A DNA stretch of 64,000 bases from an uncultured Candidatus Melainabacteria bacterium. GTDB taxonomy: Bacteria; Cyanobacteriota; Vampirovibrionia; Gastranaerophilales; Gastranaerophilaceae. The stretch is taken from NCBI GenBank assembly GCA_934691935.1, contig CAKUTH010000004.1:62001-126000 (forward strand), read 5' to 3'. The translations under genes were made by a program, and so were the position numbers. Each line of letters starts with the position of its first letter. Position 1 is the first letter of the stretch. Below, in pieces: positions 9,589 through 18,172 of the stretch. The notes under the pieces were generated by a model, which made no database searches, was not told the origin of the DNA, and saw only the letters and a program-made list of their open reading frames with translations.

Positions 9589-10401
9589 ATGAAACTAATG
9601 GAAGGTAAAAAAGGCGTAATTTTTGGAGTTTCAAACACTCACGGTATTGCTTACGCTATTGCTAAACAACTTCACGAAGCTGGTGCTGATATTGCATTCA
9701 CATACGCTGGTGAAGCTATGGAAAAACGCGTTAGACCTATCGCTGAAGATATGGGTGCAAAAATTATTATGAGTTGTGACGTTACAAAAGATGATGAAGT
9801 TGCAGCTGTATTTAAAGAATGCGAAAGAGTATATGGAAAATTAGACTTTGTAGTTCACGCTGTTGCATTTGCAGCAAAAGAAGATTTGCAAGGCAGATTT
9901 ATTGATACATCTCGTGCAGGTTGGGATTTGGCATTGGGCGTTAGTGCTTACTCGCTAATTTCACTTTGCAAACACGCTGAACCTATCATGAACGAAGGTG
10001 GTTCAATCTTTGCGCTTACATATTTGGGTTCTGAATATGTTGTTGCTAACTACAACGTAATGGGTGTTGCTAAGGCTGCTCTTGAATCTTCAATGAGATA
10101 TTTGGCTGCTGACCTTGGTAAAAAAGGTGTTAGAGTTAACTGTATCTCAGCTGGTGCTGTTAAAACTCTTGCAGCAAAAGGTATTTCAGGGTTTGACAAA
10201 ATGCTCAAAGCTGCTGTTGCAAAAGCTCCTCTTGGACGTAACGTTGCTTTGGAAGATGTTGGTAAAGCTGGTCTTTACTTGGCATCAGACTTGTCAACAG
10301 GTACAACTGGTCAAATCTTGTATGTAGATTGCGGATGTCACGCAGTTTACGCATCTTTGGAAGAAATGGAAATTATTGCAAACTCTATTCCAAAAGCGTA
10401 G
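9589..10401 (+). CDS. fabI: enoyl-[acyl-carrier-protein] reductase (NADH)
   Basis: Last reductive step of type II fatty acid elongation; cytoplasmic short-chain dehydrogenase fold. The N-terminal GVSNTHGIAYAIAK matches the FabI nucleotide-binding variant of the Rossmann motif. Catalytic residues match E. coli FabI with an offset of one: Y145, Y155 and K162 (YNVMGVAK). The length of 270 residues is slightly above the usual 255-265. SD GAGGGAG lies 10 nt upstream. It is a single gene with a terminator straight after it. This is the usual triclosan and isoniazid-type target family, and the start and family are clear. Confidence 0.96.
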   Translation: MKLMEGKKGVIFGVSNTHGIAYAIAKQLHEAGADIAFTYAGEAMEKRVRPIAEDMGAKIIMSCDVTKDDEVAAVFKECERVYGKLDFVVHAVAFAAKEDLQGRFIDTSRAGWDLALGVSAYSLISLCKHAEPIMNEGGSIFALTYLGSEYVVANYNVMGVAKAALESSMRYLAADLGKKGVRVNCISAGAVKTLAAKGISGFDKMLKAAVAKAPLGRNVALEDVGKAGLYLASDLSTGTTGQILYVDCGCHAVYASLEEMEIIANSIPKA

Positions 10402-10424
10402 GATTTGAAAATAAACACATAAAC

Positions 10425-10456
10425 AAAAAGCTCTGTTAATTTTCAGAGCTTTTTTG
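10425..10456. terminator. bidirectional terminator between fabI and the convergent thioredoxin-like gene
   Basis: AAAAAGCTCTG/CAGAGCTTTTTT hairpin with an 8-nt loop and flanking A and T tracts. It overlaps the last codons of the minus-strand gene. Confidence 0.85.
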
Positions 10457-10876
10457 TTGCGTAATTTCTTCATAATATCTGTCAAGAATAAGTTTTAAAG
10501 ATTCTTTGGTGTAATATTTTTTGTTAATTAGATAAAAAATTTGTGTATTTGGGTTGATAACCAATAACACTGGAGGTTTCTCGTTGAGCCCAAATTCTTT
10601 ATAAAAGTTTTTGTTTTCTTTTATTTTTGTATTTATTATGCAAAAATTAAATTTCCCGTTGAATTCATTGTAAACCATTTCGCCGATTGGTGCGAATTTC
10701 ATAATAGAAAAAATGTCATTTGAATTTGCAAACGCGATTAAAAATGGCAGGTTACTATTCATTCCTTCTTCGTATGATACACCAACGTAAGATTTGTTTA
10801 GATATTCGTTAATGTTTACAGCAAATGTTTTCAGAGGAATACAGAGTAGTAAAATTGTTAGCAAAAGTTTTTTCAT
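10436..10876 (-). CDS. exported thioredoxin-like protein without CXXC
   Basis: 146 residues. An N-terminal signal peptide (MKKLLLTILLLCIPLKTFA) sends it to the periplasm. The mature part has a thioredoxin-like order: LPFLIAFANS, a helix, FNFCIINTKI, then FGLNEKPPVLLVINP, which resembles the cis-Pro segment. The usual CXXC active site is absent, so an oxidoreductase role is unlikely. The start codon has no clear SD; a TAAAAT hexamer lies 6 nt upstream, as in other leaderless candidates here. It is divergent from valS with about 87 bp between starts. The fold is inferred; function is unknown. Confidence 0.6.
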   Translation of the reverse strand: MKKLLLTILLLCIPLKTFAVNINEYLNKSYVGVSYEEGMNSNLPFLIAFANSNDIFSIMKFAPIGEMVYNEFNGKFNFCIINTKIKENKNFYKEFGLNEKPPVLLVINPNTQIFYLINKKYYTKESLKLILDRYYEEITQQKSSEN

Positions 10877-10963
10877 GTCTTGATTTTAGCACAAAATTTG
10901 TTTCTTTTATTCTTTTTTTGTGATAACTTAGAATTATACGAAAAAAATAAGAAGGATTTTTAT

Positions 10964-13633
10964 ATGACAGCAACTAAAATTGAAGATTTACCTACAGTTT
11001 ACAATCCCCAAGAAACTGAAGAAAATATTTATAAGTTTTGGGAAGACGGCGAGTATTTTAAGGCTGATGCCAAAAGTGATAAACCGCCGTATTCAATAGT
11101 TATTCCGCCACCAAACGTTACTGGTGTGTTGCACATGGGACACGCTTTGGATGAAACTTTGCAAGATATTTTGGTTCGTTACCACAGAATGGCAGGTTAT
11201 GAAACTCTTTGGATTCCAGGGACTGACCACGCTGGTTTGGCTACTCAAAACGTTGTGGAAAAACAACTTGCAAAAGAAGGTTTGACTCGTTATGATTTGG
11301 GTAGAGAAAAGTTTGTTGAAAGAACTTGGGAGTGGACAAATCAACATAAGAGTGCAATTCTTGATCAATGCAAGCGTTTAGGTGCGTCTTTTGACCGTTC
11401 AAGAGAAAGATTTACTTTTGATAAAGGTTGTTCTGATGCAGTTAAAGAAGTTTTTGTAAGACTTTATGAAAAAGGTTTGATTTACAAAGGTAAATATATT
11501 GTAAACTGGTGTCCTCGTTGTAACAGTGCTATTTCTGATGTCGAAACAGAATATGCAACAGAGCAAGGTCACATGTGGGAAATTTCTTACCCGTTGAAGG
11601 GTGAAAGTGGAGCAATTATTGTTGCAACAACTCGTCCTGAAACAATTTTTGGGGACGTTGCAATCGCTGTTCATCCAGATGACCATAAATATTCGGAATT
11701 GGTTGGAAAAACAGTTATTATCCCGCTTTCAGGTAGAGAAATTCCAATTATTGCAGATGAATATGTTGATAAAAACTTTGGTACAGGTGCAGTAAAAATT
11801 ACTCCTGCACACGACCCTAACGACTTTGAAGTTGGACAACGTCATAATTTGAAACCAATTTGGGTTATTAATAATGATGGAACAATGAAGGCTTGCGGAG
11901 AAGTTCCTCAAGAATTCCACGGACTTGACAGATATGAAGCAAGAGAAAAAATCGTTGGAATGCTTTCTTACAACAACTTCTTATTAAGAACTAGAGAGCA
12001 CGAACATAATGTCGGAAAGTGCCAACGTTGCGGAACAACAATTGAGCCGTTACTTTCTGAACAATGGTTTGTAAAAATGGAACCTTTGGCAAAAGAAGCT
12101 ATTAAAGCAGTAAAAGACGGCAGAATCAAATTCGTTCCTGACAGATGGGAAAAGAATTACCTTGGATGGATGGAAAATATCCGTGATTGGTGTATTTCTC
12201 GTCAAATTTGGTGGGGACATCAAATCCCAGCATACTATCACAAAGTTACTGGTGAAATGGTCGTAGCTAAAGAAAATCCAGACCCTGAAAATTACGTACA
12301 GGATACAGATTGTCTTGATACTTGGTTTTCATCAGGCTTGTGGCCGTTCTCAACAATGGGTTGGCCAAATACAGAAAGCGAAGATTTCAAAAAATTCTAT
12401 CCGACAACTACTCTTGTTACTGGATTTGATATTATTTTCTTCTGGGTTGCAAGAATGATTACTATGGGCTTGGAATTTACAAAACAAGCACCATTTTCAA
12501 CTGTTTATATTCACGGACTTATTCGTGATGAAAAAGGTCAAAAAATGTCAAAATCAAAAGGCAACACAATTGACCCTGTTAAAATTATTGACAAATATGG
12601 TTGTGATGCGTTGAGATTTACTATGACTTCACTTTGTACTTATGGCGGTCAAGATATTAAGATGAGCGAAGAAAGATTTGAATATGGAAGAAACTTCGCT
12701 AATAAAATTTGGAACGCTTCAAGATTTGTATTGATGAACCTTGACGGTGTTGATGACAAAGATATTGATTATTCAAACTTGACAATTGCAGACAAGTGGA
12801 TTTTGGATAAATTAAACAAGACTGCAAAAGAAGTTAATGAAAATATTAAAGAGTTCAGAATTGGCGAAGTTGCTCACGTCCTTTATGACTTCTTCTGGAA
12901 TTCATATTGTGATTGGTATGTTGAAATTGCTAAAATTCAACTTCAAGACGCAGAACTTAAAGCAAACACTCAAAGAGTTTTGAGATATGTTCTTGATATG
13001 TCATTGAGAATGCTTCACCCAGTAATGCCACATATTACAGAACGAGTTTGGCAATTGATTTCAAAACCAGCTAAACAGTTGGGTGATGATGAAATGAAAT
13101 CAGCGATTATTGTTTCTAACTTCCCAGTGTTCAGAAAAGAGTTGGATTTCCCTAAAGAAGCTCAAGAAATGGAATTGGTGTTCGAAACAATTACTTCATT
13201 GAGAAATGTTCGTCAAAGTTTCAATATTTCTCCGTCAATTAAATGTGACATTGAAATTAGAGCAGAAAAAGACGAAAAACCAATTTTTGAGGCAATCGAG
13301 TCTTATATAAAACGTCTTGCACGTGTAGAAAATATTTCTTACGAAGAAATGAACGCCCCTGTACCACCAAAAAGTGCTACAGCCGTTGTATCTGCGTCGA
13401 AAATTATTTTACCGTTGGCAGATTTAATTGATTTAGATGCAGAAATTGCTCGTCAACAAAAGAAATTAGATAAATTGACTAATGAAAAGAAATCGCTTTC
13501 AGGAAGAATTAACAACCCGAAATTCGTGGCAAATGCGCCAAAAGAGCTTATAGAACAAACAAAATCAAGAATAGAAGAAATTGAAGTTCAAGAAAAAACA
13601 ATTTCGGACTTGATTGAATCGTTGAAAGCGTAA
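10964..13633 (+). CDS. valS: valyl-tRNA synthetase
   Basis: Class I synthetase that charges tRNA-Val and edits misacylated Thr. The start chosen is the ATG at 10964, which has SD AGAAGGA 8 nt upstream and leads into a typical ValS N-terminus (YNPQETEENIYKFWE). The frame is open 28 codons further up but without an SD. HIGH motif is H57-M-G-H60 in PPPNVTGVLHMGHALD; KMSKS is at 527-531. The CP1 editing domain lies at about 200-400 and includes a cysteine pair (CPRC) and GTGAVKITPAHDPNDFE. The C-terminal about 65 residues are the charged coiled coil typical of ValS. 889 residues is normal. Confidence 0.96.
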   Translation: MTATKIEDLPTVYNPQETEENIYKFWEDGEYFKADAKSDKPPYSIVIPPPNVTGVLHMGHALDETLQDILVRYHRMAGYETLWIPGTDHAGLATQNVVEKQLAKEGLTRYDLGREKFVERTWEWTNQHKSAILDQCKRLGASFDRSRERFTFDKGCSDAVKEVFVRLYEKGLIYKGKYIVNWCPRCNSAISDVETEYATEQGHMWEISYPLKGESGAIIVATTRPETIFGDVAIAVHPDDHKYSELVGKTVIIPLSGREIPIIADEYVDKNFGTGAVKITPAHDPNDFEVGQRHNLKPIWVINNDGTMKACGEVPQEFHGLDRYEAREKIVGMLSYNNFLLRTREHEHNVGKCQRCGTTIEPLLSEQWFVKMEPLAKEAIKAVKDGRIKFVPDRWEKNYLGWMENIRDWCISRQIWWGHQIPAYYHKVTGEMVVAKENPDPENYVQDTDCLDTWFSSGLWPFSTMGWPNTESEDFKKFYPTTTLVTGFDIIFFWVARMITMGLEFTKQAPFSTVYIHGLIRDEKGQKMSKSKGNTIDPVKIIDKYGCDALRFTMTSLCTYGGQDIKMSEERFEYGRNFANKIWNASRFVLMNLDGVDDKDIDYSNLTIADKWILDKLNKTAKEVNENIKEFRIGEVAHVLYDFFWNSYCDWYVEIAKIQLQDAELKANTQRVLRYVLDMSLRMLHPVMPHITERVWQLISKPAKQLGDDEMKSAIIVSNFPVFRKELDFPKEAQEMELVFETITSLRNVRQSFNISPSIKCDIEIRAEKDEKPIFEAIESYIKRLARVENISYEEMNAPVPPKSATAVVSASKIILPLADLIDLDAEIARQQKKLDKLTNEKKSLSGRINNPKFVANAPKELIEQTKSRIEEIEVQEKTISDLIESLKA

Positions 13634-13655
13634 GTTAATAAAACTTTATAAACAG

Positions 13656-13692
13656 CGGAACAAGTGGCAAAATATCACATGTTCCGTTTTAT
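13656..13692 (+). terminator. rho-independent terminator after valS
   Basis: CGGAACAAGTG...CACATGTTCCG followed by TTTTATT. It covers an upstream alternative start (13664) of the next gene and so argues against that start. Confidence 0.75.
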
Positions 13693-13717
13693 TATAAAAA
13701 GAAAAAGGAGAAAAATT

Positions 13718-13975
13718 ATGGCAAAAATAAATCCAACAGAACCGTTTAATATTATTAAACATGCAAAACAAAACAATTTGAAATTGAAAAATTCAATTGG
13801 TTTTAGTGATAAATCAAGACTTTACATTTTTGGCAATGAAAACAGAGTTGATTGTTTTCTTTTGAGTAAAGATAAAAAGATTTTAGGTGCAAAAGGTGCT
13901 ATGGGTTCTAAAGAAAACTTGATGGAAACAATGGCAGGTATATTAGACAAAATTAAAAAAGGAACTGGCATTTAG
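13718..13975 (+). CDS. small conserved-type protein, unknown function (85 aa)
   Basis: The start is the ATG at 13718, with SD AAAGGAG 6 nt upstream; the frame is open 18 codons further up but runs into the valS terminator. The protein is basic and has no membrane segment. Features are an early FNIIKHAKQNNLKLKNSIGF segment, a beta-rich middle (SRLYIFGNENRVDCFLLSK) and a C-terminal helix ending KKGTGI. No family is recognised. It stands between valS and the S1 gene promoter and is probably transcribed alone. Confidence 0.6.
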   Translation: MAKINPTEPFNIIKHAKQNNLKLKNSIGFSDKSRLYIFGNENRVDCFLLSKDKKILGAKGAMGSKENLMETMAGILDKIKKGTGI

Positions 13976-14014
13976 TGTCGGTTTCTTTAATTGTTAAGTA
14001 AATTAACATAAATC

Positions 14015-14043
14015 TTTACAAATTTTTAAAAATTTGTTACAAT
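14015..14043 (+). promoter_or_regulatory. sigma70-type promoter for rpsA
   Basis: -35 TTTACA (14015-14020), 17-nt spacer, -10 TACAAT (14038-14043). It leaves a leader of roughly 40 nt before the rpsA start at 14090. Confidence 0.7.
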
Positions 14044-14089
14044 AGCCTCAAAGTTAACAGGTTAGTGTCTTATGACAAATGGAGTGAAA

Positions 14090-15151
14090 ATGACATCAAA
14101 AGAATTAGATTTTGAAGAATTATTGAAACAGTATGATTACAAGTTTCAAAAAGGTGATTTAGTAAAAGGCATCGTATGTGGTTATGACAGTCAGGGCGTA
14201 ATGGTTGATATTGGCGCTAAAACAATTGCTGTTGTCCCTACTCGCGAGGCTGTTGACAAAGATGAAAATGTTGAAAAGAAATTCGAAAAAGGCAAAGAAT
14301 ATGAATTCTTAATCATCAGAGAAGAAGATGAAGATGGAAAATTCTTGCTTTCTCGTAAAAAAGTTGATTTTGCTTACGCTTGGAAAGAACTCGAAAAAGC
14401 CAAAGAAGCCGATGAAACAATTCTCGCAACAATTGCTGGTGTTGTTAAAGGTGGCGTGCTTGTTGAAGTTTCTGGCGTTAGAGGTTTCGTACCATCATCT
14501 CAACTTAAAGTTAAAGAAAATGAATTAGAAGTTGGCGGTAAGATTGAATTGAAAATCTTAACTCTCGATGCGCAACAAAACAACTTTATCTTGTCTAACA
14601 AAAAAGTTTATGACGATAGCGCAGTTGAAGCAAGAAAAAATGTATTCTCTCAAATTGAACCTGGACAAATTGTTAAAGGTGATGTTGTTAGAATTACAGA
14701 TTTCGGTGCATTCGTTGATTTAGGCGGTATTGACGGCTTGTTACCACTTTCTCAACTTTCTTGGAGATGGATTGACCATCCGACAGATATTTTGAATGTG
14801 GGCGATAAGATTGATGTTGAAGTTATTGCAGTTGATCATGACAAACAACGTGTTTCTTTGAGTTTGAAGAACTTAGAGCCAGATCCATGGTTAGAAGCTG
14901 AAAAAAATATCAAAGAAGGTGACAAAGTTGAAGGTACTATCACAAGACTTAAACACTTTGGAGCTTTTGTTGAAGTATTCCCAGGGGTTGAAGCATTATT
15001 GCCTCATGCTGAAGTTGTTGAATTGCAAAACAAGAAAGAATGCATTTTGCAAGTAGGTGACAAGATTGATACTTATATCTTAAAATTCAATCCTGCTGAT
15101 AAGAGAATTGCTCTTACTGTTAACGAAGAAAAAGCAACAACAGAAGAATAG
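14090..15151 (+). CDS. rpsA: 30S ribosomal protein S1, four S1 domains
   Basis: RNA-binding protein that helps mRNA load on the ribosome. The ATG at 14090 is preferred because GGAGTG lies 3-8 nt before it; an ATG six codons upstream has a poorer site. Four S1 (OB-fold) repeats are visible at about residues 22-90, 107-172, 190-259 and 277-345. The third and fourth are the most typical (GDVVRITDFGAFVDLGGIDG and GTITRLKHFGAFVEVFPGVE). E. coli S1 has six domains and cyanobacterial S1 three, so four fits a cyanobacterium-related or Gram-positive-like short form. A strong promoter precedes it and a terminator follows. Confidence 0.9.
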   Translation: MTSKELDFEELLKQYDYKFQKGDLVKGIVCGYDSQGVMVDIGAKTIAVVPTREAVDKDENVEKKFEKGKEYEFLIIREEDEDGKFLLSRKKVDFAYAWKELEKAKEADETILATIAGVVKGGVLVEVSGVRGFVPSSQLKVKENELEVGGKIELKILTLDAQQNNFILSNKKVYDDSAVEARKNVFSQIEPGQIVKGDVVRITDFGAFVDLGGIDGLLPLSQLSWRWIDHPTDILNVGDKIDVEVIAVDHDKQRVSLSLKNLEPDPWLEAEKNIKEGDKVEGTITRLKHFGAFVEVFPGVEALLPHAEVVELQNKKECILQVGDKIDTYILKFNPADKRIALTVNEEKATTEE

Positions 15152-15171
15152 TTTAAAATTCTAAAAGACTT

Positions 15172-15202
15172 AAAAAAGACCGTTTGCGCGGTCTTTTTTT
15201 TG
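15172..15202. terminator. terminator between rpsA and rubrerythrin (convergent)
   Basis: AAAGACCG-TTTGCG-CGGTCTTT-type hairpin followed by a T8 tract, with an A-tract on the other side. It can act in both directions. Confidence 0.85.
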
Positions 15203-15213
15203 TGCAAATCAAA

Positions 15214-15792
15214 TTAATAGTTTTCACAAAGAACTTGAAAATAACTTTGAGGATGATGACAATTTGGGCATTTTGGCGGAGCTGTTTTTGATTTGTAAAT
15301 ATAACCGCATTCACGGCATTCCCAAAGAGTTTCTTTATCCTTTTTAAAAACAGTATCGTTTTGAACATTTTCTAAAAGTTTTTTAAACCTGTTGCGATGG
15401 TGTTTTTCTGCCTCAATAACATGGTGAAATGTTTCAGCAATTTCATCAAACCCTTCTTCTTTAGCGATTTTTTCCCCATTTGTATAGAGAATTTCTGCTT
15501 CTTCATTTTCGCCATCAATTGCGCTTTGTAGGTTTTTTTCTGTAGTGCCAAGCTCAAATGGATACTCTCCATCTACTTTTGCTCTTGTATTACCAATATG
15601 TTCATAAAACAGTTTAGCGTGTTCTTTTTCATTTTCGGCAGTTAGTAAAAATATCTCTGCAATTTGTTCAAACCCGTCTATTTTTGCTTGTTTGGCAAAA
15701 TATGAATATCTGTTTCTCGCTTGAGATTCACCTGCGAATGAATTAATGAGATTTTGTTCTGTCCTAGTGCCTTTAAGTTTTTTGTTTTCCAT
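15214..15792 (-). CDS. rbr: rubrerythrin
   Basis: Peroxide-reducing non-haem di-iron protein of anaerobes; takes electrons through its own rubredoxin domain. Residues about 1-140 form the ferritin-like four-helix bundle with the ExxH-type iron ligands in ENEKEHAKLF and EAEKHHRNRF. The C-terminal about 45 residues carry the rubredoxin-like iron site, CRECGYIY and CPNC. The second of two ATGs (15792) is preferred: the SD AGGGAG touches the first ATG but lies 6 nt from the second. 192 residues is normal. Its presence supports an anaerobic, oxygen-exposed lifestyle. Confidence 0.95.
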   Translation of the reverse strand: MENKKLKGTRTEQNLINSFAGESQARNRYSYFAKQAKIDGFEQIAEIFLLTAENEKEHAKLFYEHIGNTRAKVDGEYPFELGTTEKNLQSAIDGENEEAEILYTNGEKIAKEEGFDEIAETFHHVIEAEKHHRNRFKKLLENVQNDTVFKKDKETLWECRECGYIYKSKTAPPKCPNCHHPQSYFQVLCENY

Positions 15793-15926
15793 AATCATCT
15801 CCCTTCAACGCTATATTTTAAATAATTGTAAAAGTTTTTGGTATTGACCATTCAGGCAATCATAATGTGTAAATAACTATGCCTAAGTGGGATTTTTATG
15901 GGTAAAAAAATATTCATAATATATAT

Positions 15927-16079
15927 ATGAATTTATTTAATTATACAAAACAATTAACCGAAAAAATAAGATTTTACGATAGTATTGCGCAAAATCCGTT
16001 TTTGAATATGCAAAATCCATTTGCTACTCCAATTACCGTAACAATAGTGTGGATAGAAGATGATAGTTGTGAAAAATAA
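15927..16079 (+). CDS. possible small ORF, 50 aa
   Basis: In the 450-bp gap between rubrerythrin and the next gene, an ATG opens 50 codons containing the repeated-looking QNPFLNMQNPFATP and ending WIEDDSCEK. There is no SD and no clear promoter. The composition looks protein-like, but this may be chance. The rest of the gap shows nothing clear. Confidence 0.25.
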   Translation: MNLFNYTKQLTEKIRFYDSIAQNPFLNMQNPFATPITVTIVWIEDDSCEK

Positions 16080-16242
16080 GATTAAAAACTCATAAATTTT
16101 TCAAATGTAAACAAATGTAAATATAAATAATTAAAAAAGGCAATTTTTCGGGAATGAAATACTTAGTATATACATAAGGAATATCAAAGGATAAATTTCT
16201 CATCAATAGGATTAGACAATTGAATTAAGGGAGGATCTTCAC

Positions 16243-16479
16243 ATGGCAATAGGAGCTGAGGATTACATCGACCAACTGCTGGTCAAAAAATATGCAGAAG
16301 AAAAAGTTGACAATCACGAAAACATGGAATCAATGGTAGACCCACAAAAAATGATGGATGCCATGAATGATTATGCAAGCATGTATCGTAATATGATGAA
16401 CTTGAAGCAACGCCTAAATATTGCTTGCTATGCGATTAATGCTCGTACAGCAAGATATACTCGCACCAGAGCTCAGTAA
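16243..16479 (+). CDS. small helical protein, unknown function (78 aa)
   Basis: Strong SD (GGGAGG, 8 nt before the ATG). The protein is highly charged and helical, Met-rich in the middle, and ends in a basic tail (ARTARYTRTRAQ). There is no signal or membrane segment. No family is recognised. The next gene, maf, starts 55 bp downstream and may be co-transcribed. The strong SD supports a real gene. Confidence 0.6.
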   Translation: MAIGAEDYIDQLLVKKYAEEKVDNHENMESMVDPQKMMDAMNDYASMYRNMMNLKQRLNIACYAINARTARYTRTRAQ

Positions 16480-16533
16480 AAGTTTTCTGTTCGAATTTTT
16501 TGATGTAAAATAACATTAGAAAGTGAGAACAAA

Positions 16534-17103
16534 ATGGTGGGAAAAATCGTTCTGGCATCTTCTTCTCCCAGAAGGGCCGATATTATGAAAAGAACAAAAT
16601 TGAATTTTGAAATTATGCCGTCTCCGTATATTGAAGATCATACGACGACGGCTTTTTCTTATGATTATATAGAAAATTTGGCATATAACAAGGCAAAAGC
16701 TATAGTTTTGGAAGAACCTGCGCTTGTTGTTGGTGCGGATACAGTTGTAGTGTTGGACGGCGAGATTTTGGGCAAACCAAATGGTGCGAAGGGTGCGTTT
16801 GAGATGCTTAAAAAATTATCAGGCAAAACACATCAAGTTGTAACAAGTATCGTTGTAATAGATACAAAAACTCAAACCGTAAAGAAAAAATCGACAACAA
16901 GTTACGTGACATTTGAGAGTTTGACCGACGAACAGATAAATTATTATATAGAAAATTACAAACCTTTTGACAAAGCTGGCTCTTATGGAATTCAAGAAAT
17001 GCCCGATGGTTACATAAAATCCTATACAGGGGATTTGGAAAATATTATAGGCATGAGCTCAAAAGTCTTGCTGGAATTGATTGGGGATGTAAAAGGGCAC
17101 TAA
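16534..17103 (+). CDS. maf: Maf-like nucleotide pyrophosphatase
   Basis: Cytoplasmic house-cleaning phosphatase that hydrolyses non-canonical or modified nucleoside triphosphates. Family motifs are in order: LASSSPRRADIMKR at the N-terminus, the VGADTVVVLDGEILGKP catalytic segment, SGKTHQVVTSIVV, and the YGIQ and DLENIIGMS segments near the C-terminus. 189 residues is typical. SD AAAGTGAG precedes the start. The stop codon runs directly into an intergenic repeat block. Confidence 0.92.
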   Translation: MVGKIVLASSSPRRADIMKRTKLNFEIMPSPYIEDHTTTAFSYDYIENLAYNKAKAIVLEEPALVVGADTVVVLDGEILGKPNGAKGAFEMLKKLSGKTHQVVTSIVVIDTKTQTVKKKSTTSYVTFESLTDEQINYYIENYKPFDKAGSYGIQEMPDGYIKSYTGDLENIIGMSSKVLLELIGDVKGH

Positions 17104-17590
17104 GATACTAAGGCACTAGGGCACTAAGTATTTTAAGGTAATAAGGAAATAGGTAAATAAGGTAATAAGAACGTTACGGAGTAAGGAAGTTAGTAGGTTA
17201 GTAAGAATATATATTTCCTCCCCCATGGGGGAGGATGAAGGTGGGGGCTTATATTTTTTAACTGTGCAATTTAGAATTAGCCCCCATCCTAGCCTTCCCC
17301 CACAAGGGAAGGAACTCTCCTGTCATTGCGAGGTGCTTTAGCGACGTGGCAATCGCAAAGTCTTTGAATGTTGATGAGATTACTACGCAAGCTCTGCTTG
17401 CTCGTAATGACAATAAGACTGTAGGTCGGATTTACTAATCCGACAATATTATAGCGGTATATACCGCAGTTGTTTTGGTAGGTTGGGATTTTAACCCAAC
17501 AGCGAAACTTCTCACTTTTCACGTAACGAACTTAGTGCCCTAGTACCTTAGTATCTTAGTGCCTTTTATGATATCGACTCAACGTCTTAT
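17097..17590. repeat. composite intergenic repeat block
   Basis: The 515-bp gap is a mosaic. At its ends are heptad tracts, GGCACTAAGATACTAAGGCA near 17097-17128 and its near reverse complement at 17529-17562 (CTTAGTGCCCTAGTACCTTA). Inside are further GTAATAAGG and TTAGTAGG units (to 17215), a GC double-hairpin element (17216-17314), a TGTCATTGCGAG...CTCGTAATGACA element (17321-17412), and a GTAGGTTGGG...CCCAACAGCGAAACT unit (17478-17510; a copy is at 52785-52817). A long minus-strand reading frame across it is made only of repeats. No gene is called here. Confidence 0.65.
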
Positions 17591-17618
17591 TTAATAAATA
17601 TTCCCCCGAAAAATTTAT

Positions 17619-17939
17619 TTAAACAGTAAAAACAGACTTAATAATTTTATAAATCAAAACTTTGTTTTGCGCATTTTGGTCTTTAATAATATTTTTTAAT
17701 TCTTCGTCAATATTTTGAGAAATATCAATCGTAGGGAATTTGAAGAACTCAACCAATTCAACATCAAGGACTTCTGACATTTTATCCAGAATATGAAGTG
17801 ACGGGAAGAACCTACCTGATTCAATCCCTGATAGTGAACCTGTTTCAATCCCAATTAATTCAGAGAGTTTTTCTTGGGTCAAACCCCTGTGTTTTCTTAT
17901 AGTTTTAATTCTTTTACCTAATAATTTTTTGTTGTCCAT
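17619..17939 (-). CDS. XRE-family helix-turn-helix regulator
   Basis: 106 residues. The HTH_3/Cro-C1 domain covers about residues 7-63, with RIKTIRKHRGLTQEKLSELI leading into the recognition segment TGSLSGIESGRFFPS. The C-terminal 40 residues are helical and charged and have no known ligand domain. It is divergent from the prepilin at 18173, whose promoter lies within about 100 bp, so it may regulate that gene or itself (inference). No SD is well placed; TATAAT-like hexamers lie just upstream of the ATG. Confidence 0.85.
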   Translation of the reverse strand: MDNKKLLGKRIKTIRKHRGLTQEKLSELIGIETGSLSGIESGRFFPSLHILDKMSEVLDVELVEFFKFPTIDISQNIDEELKNIIKDQNAQNKVLIYKIIKSVFTV

Positions 17940-18029
17940 AATTATTATATTACCTTTGATTTAATATAAAAATAAGTGATAATATTATAGTATTTGAGTT
18001 AACATTGCGTGATATTCTCGTACTACCCC

Positions 18030-18058
18030 TTGACAATCTCGTAAAAATGCTTTAATAT
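18030..18058 (+). promoter_or_regulatory. strong sigma70 promoter for prepilin gene
   Basis: -35 TTGACA (18030-18035), 17-nt spacer, -10 TAATAT (18053-18058). It gives a leader of about 108 nt before the prepilin ATG at 18173 and overlaps an upstream ATG (18059), which is therefore rejected as the start. Confidence 0.8.
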
Positions 18059-18172
18059 ATGAGTACAGTAATTAGTTTTTCTAAAAACTACGACATAAAC
18101 ATAGAGCAAAGAGTATATATGATGAGGATAGTTTTTGGAAAAGTATTATTAAAAAAGAAAGGTGAAAAGATT

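Noticed and set aside
10880..10963. Longer valS start
   Set aside because: No SD; the 10964 ATG has a good SD and begins with normal ValS sequence.
17289..17522. Minus-strand frame of 77 codons in the repeat block
   Set aside because: Made wholly of TGTCATT and GTAGGTTGGG repeat sequence; no SD.
18059..18172. Longer prepilin start
   Set aside because: It overlaps the -10 box of a strong promoter and would put 38 extra residues before the class III leader.
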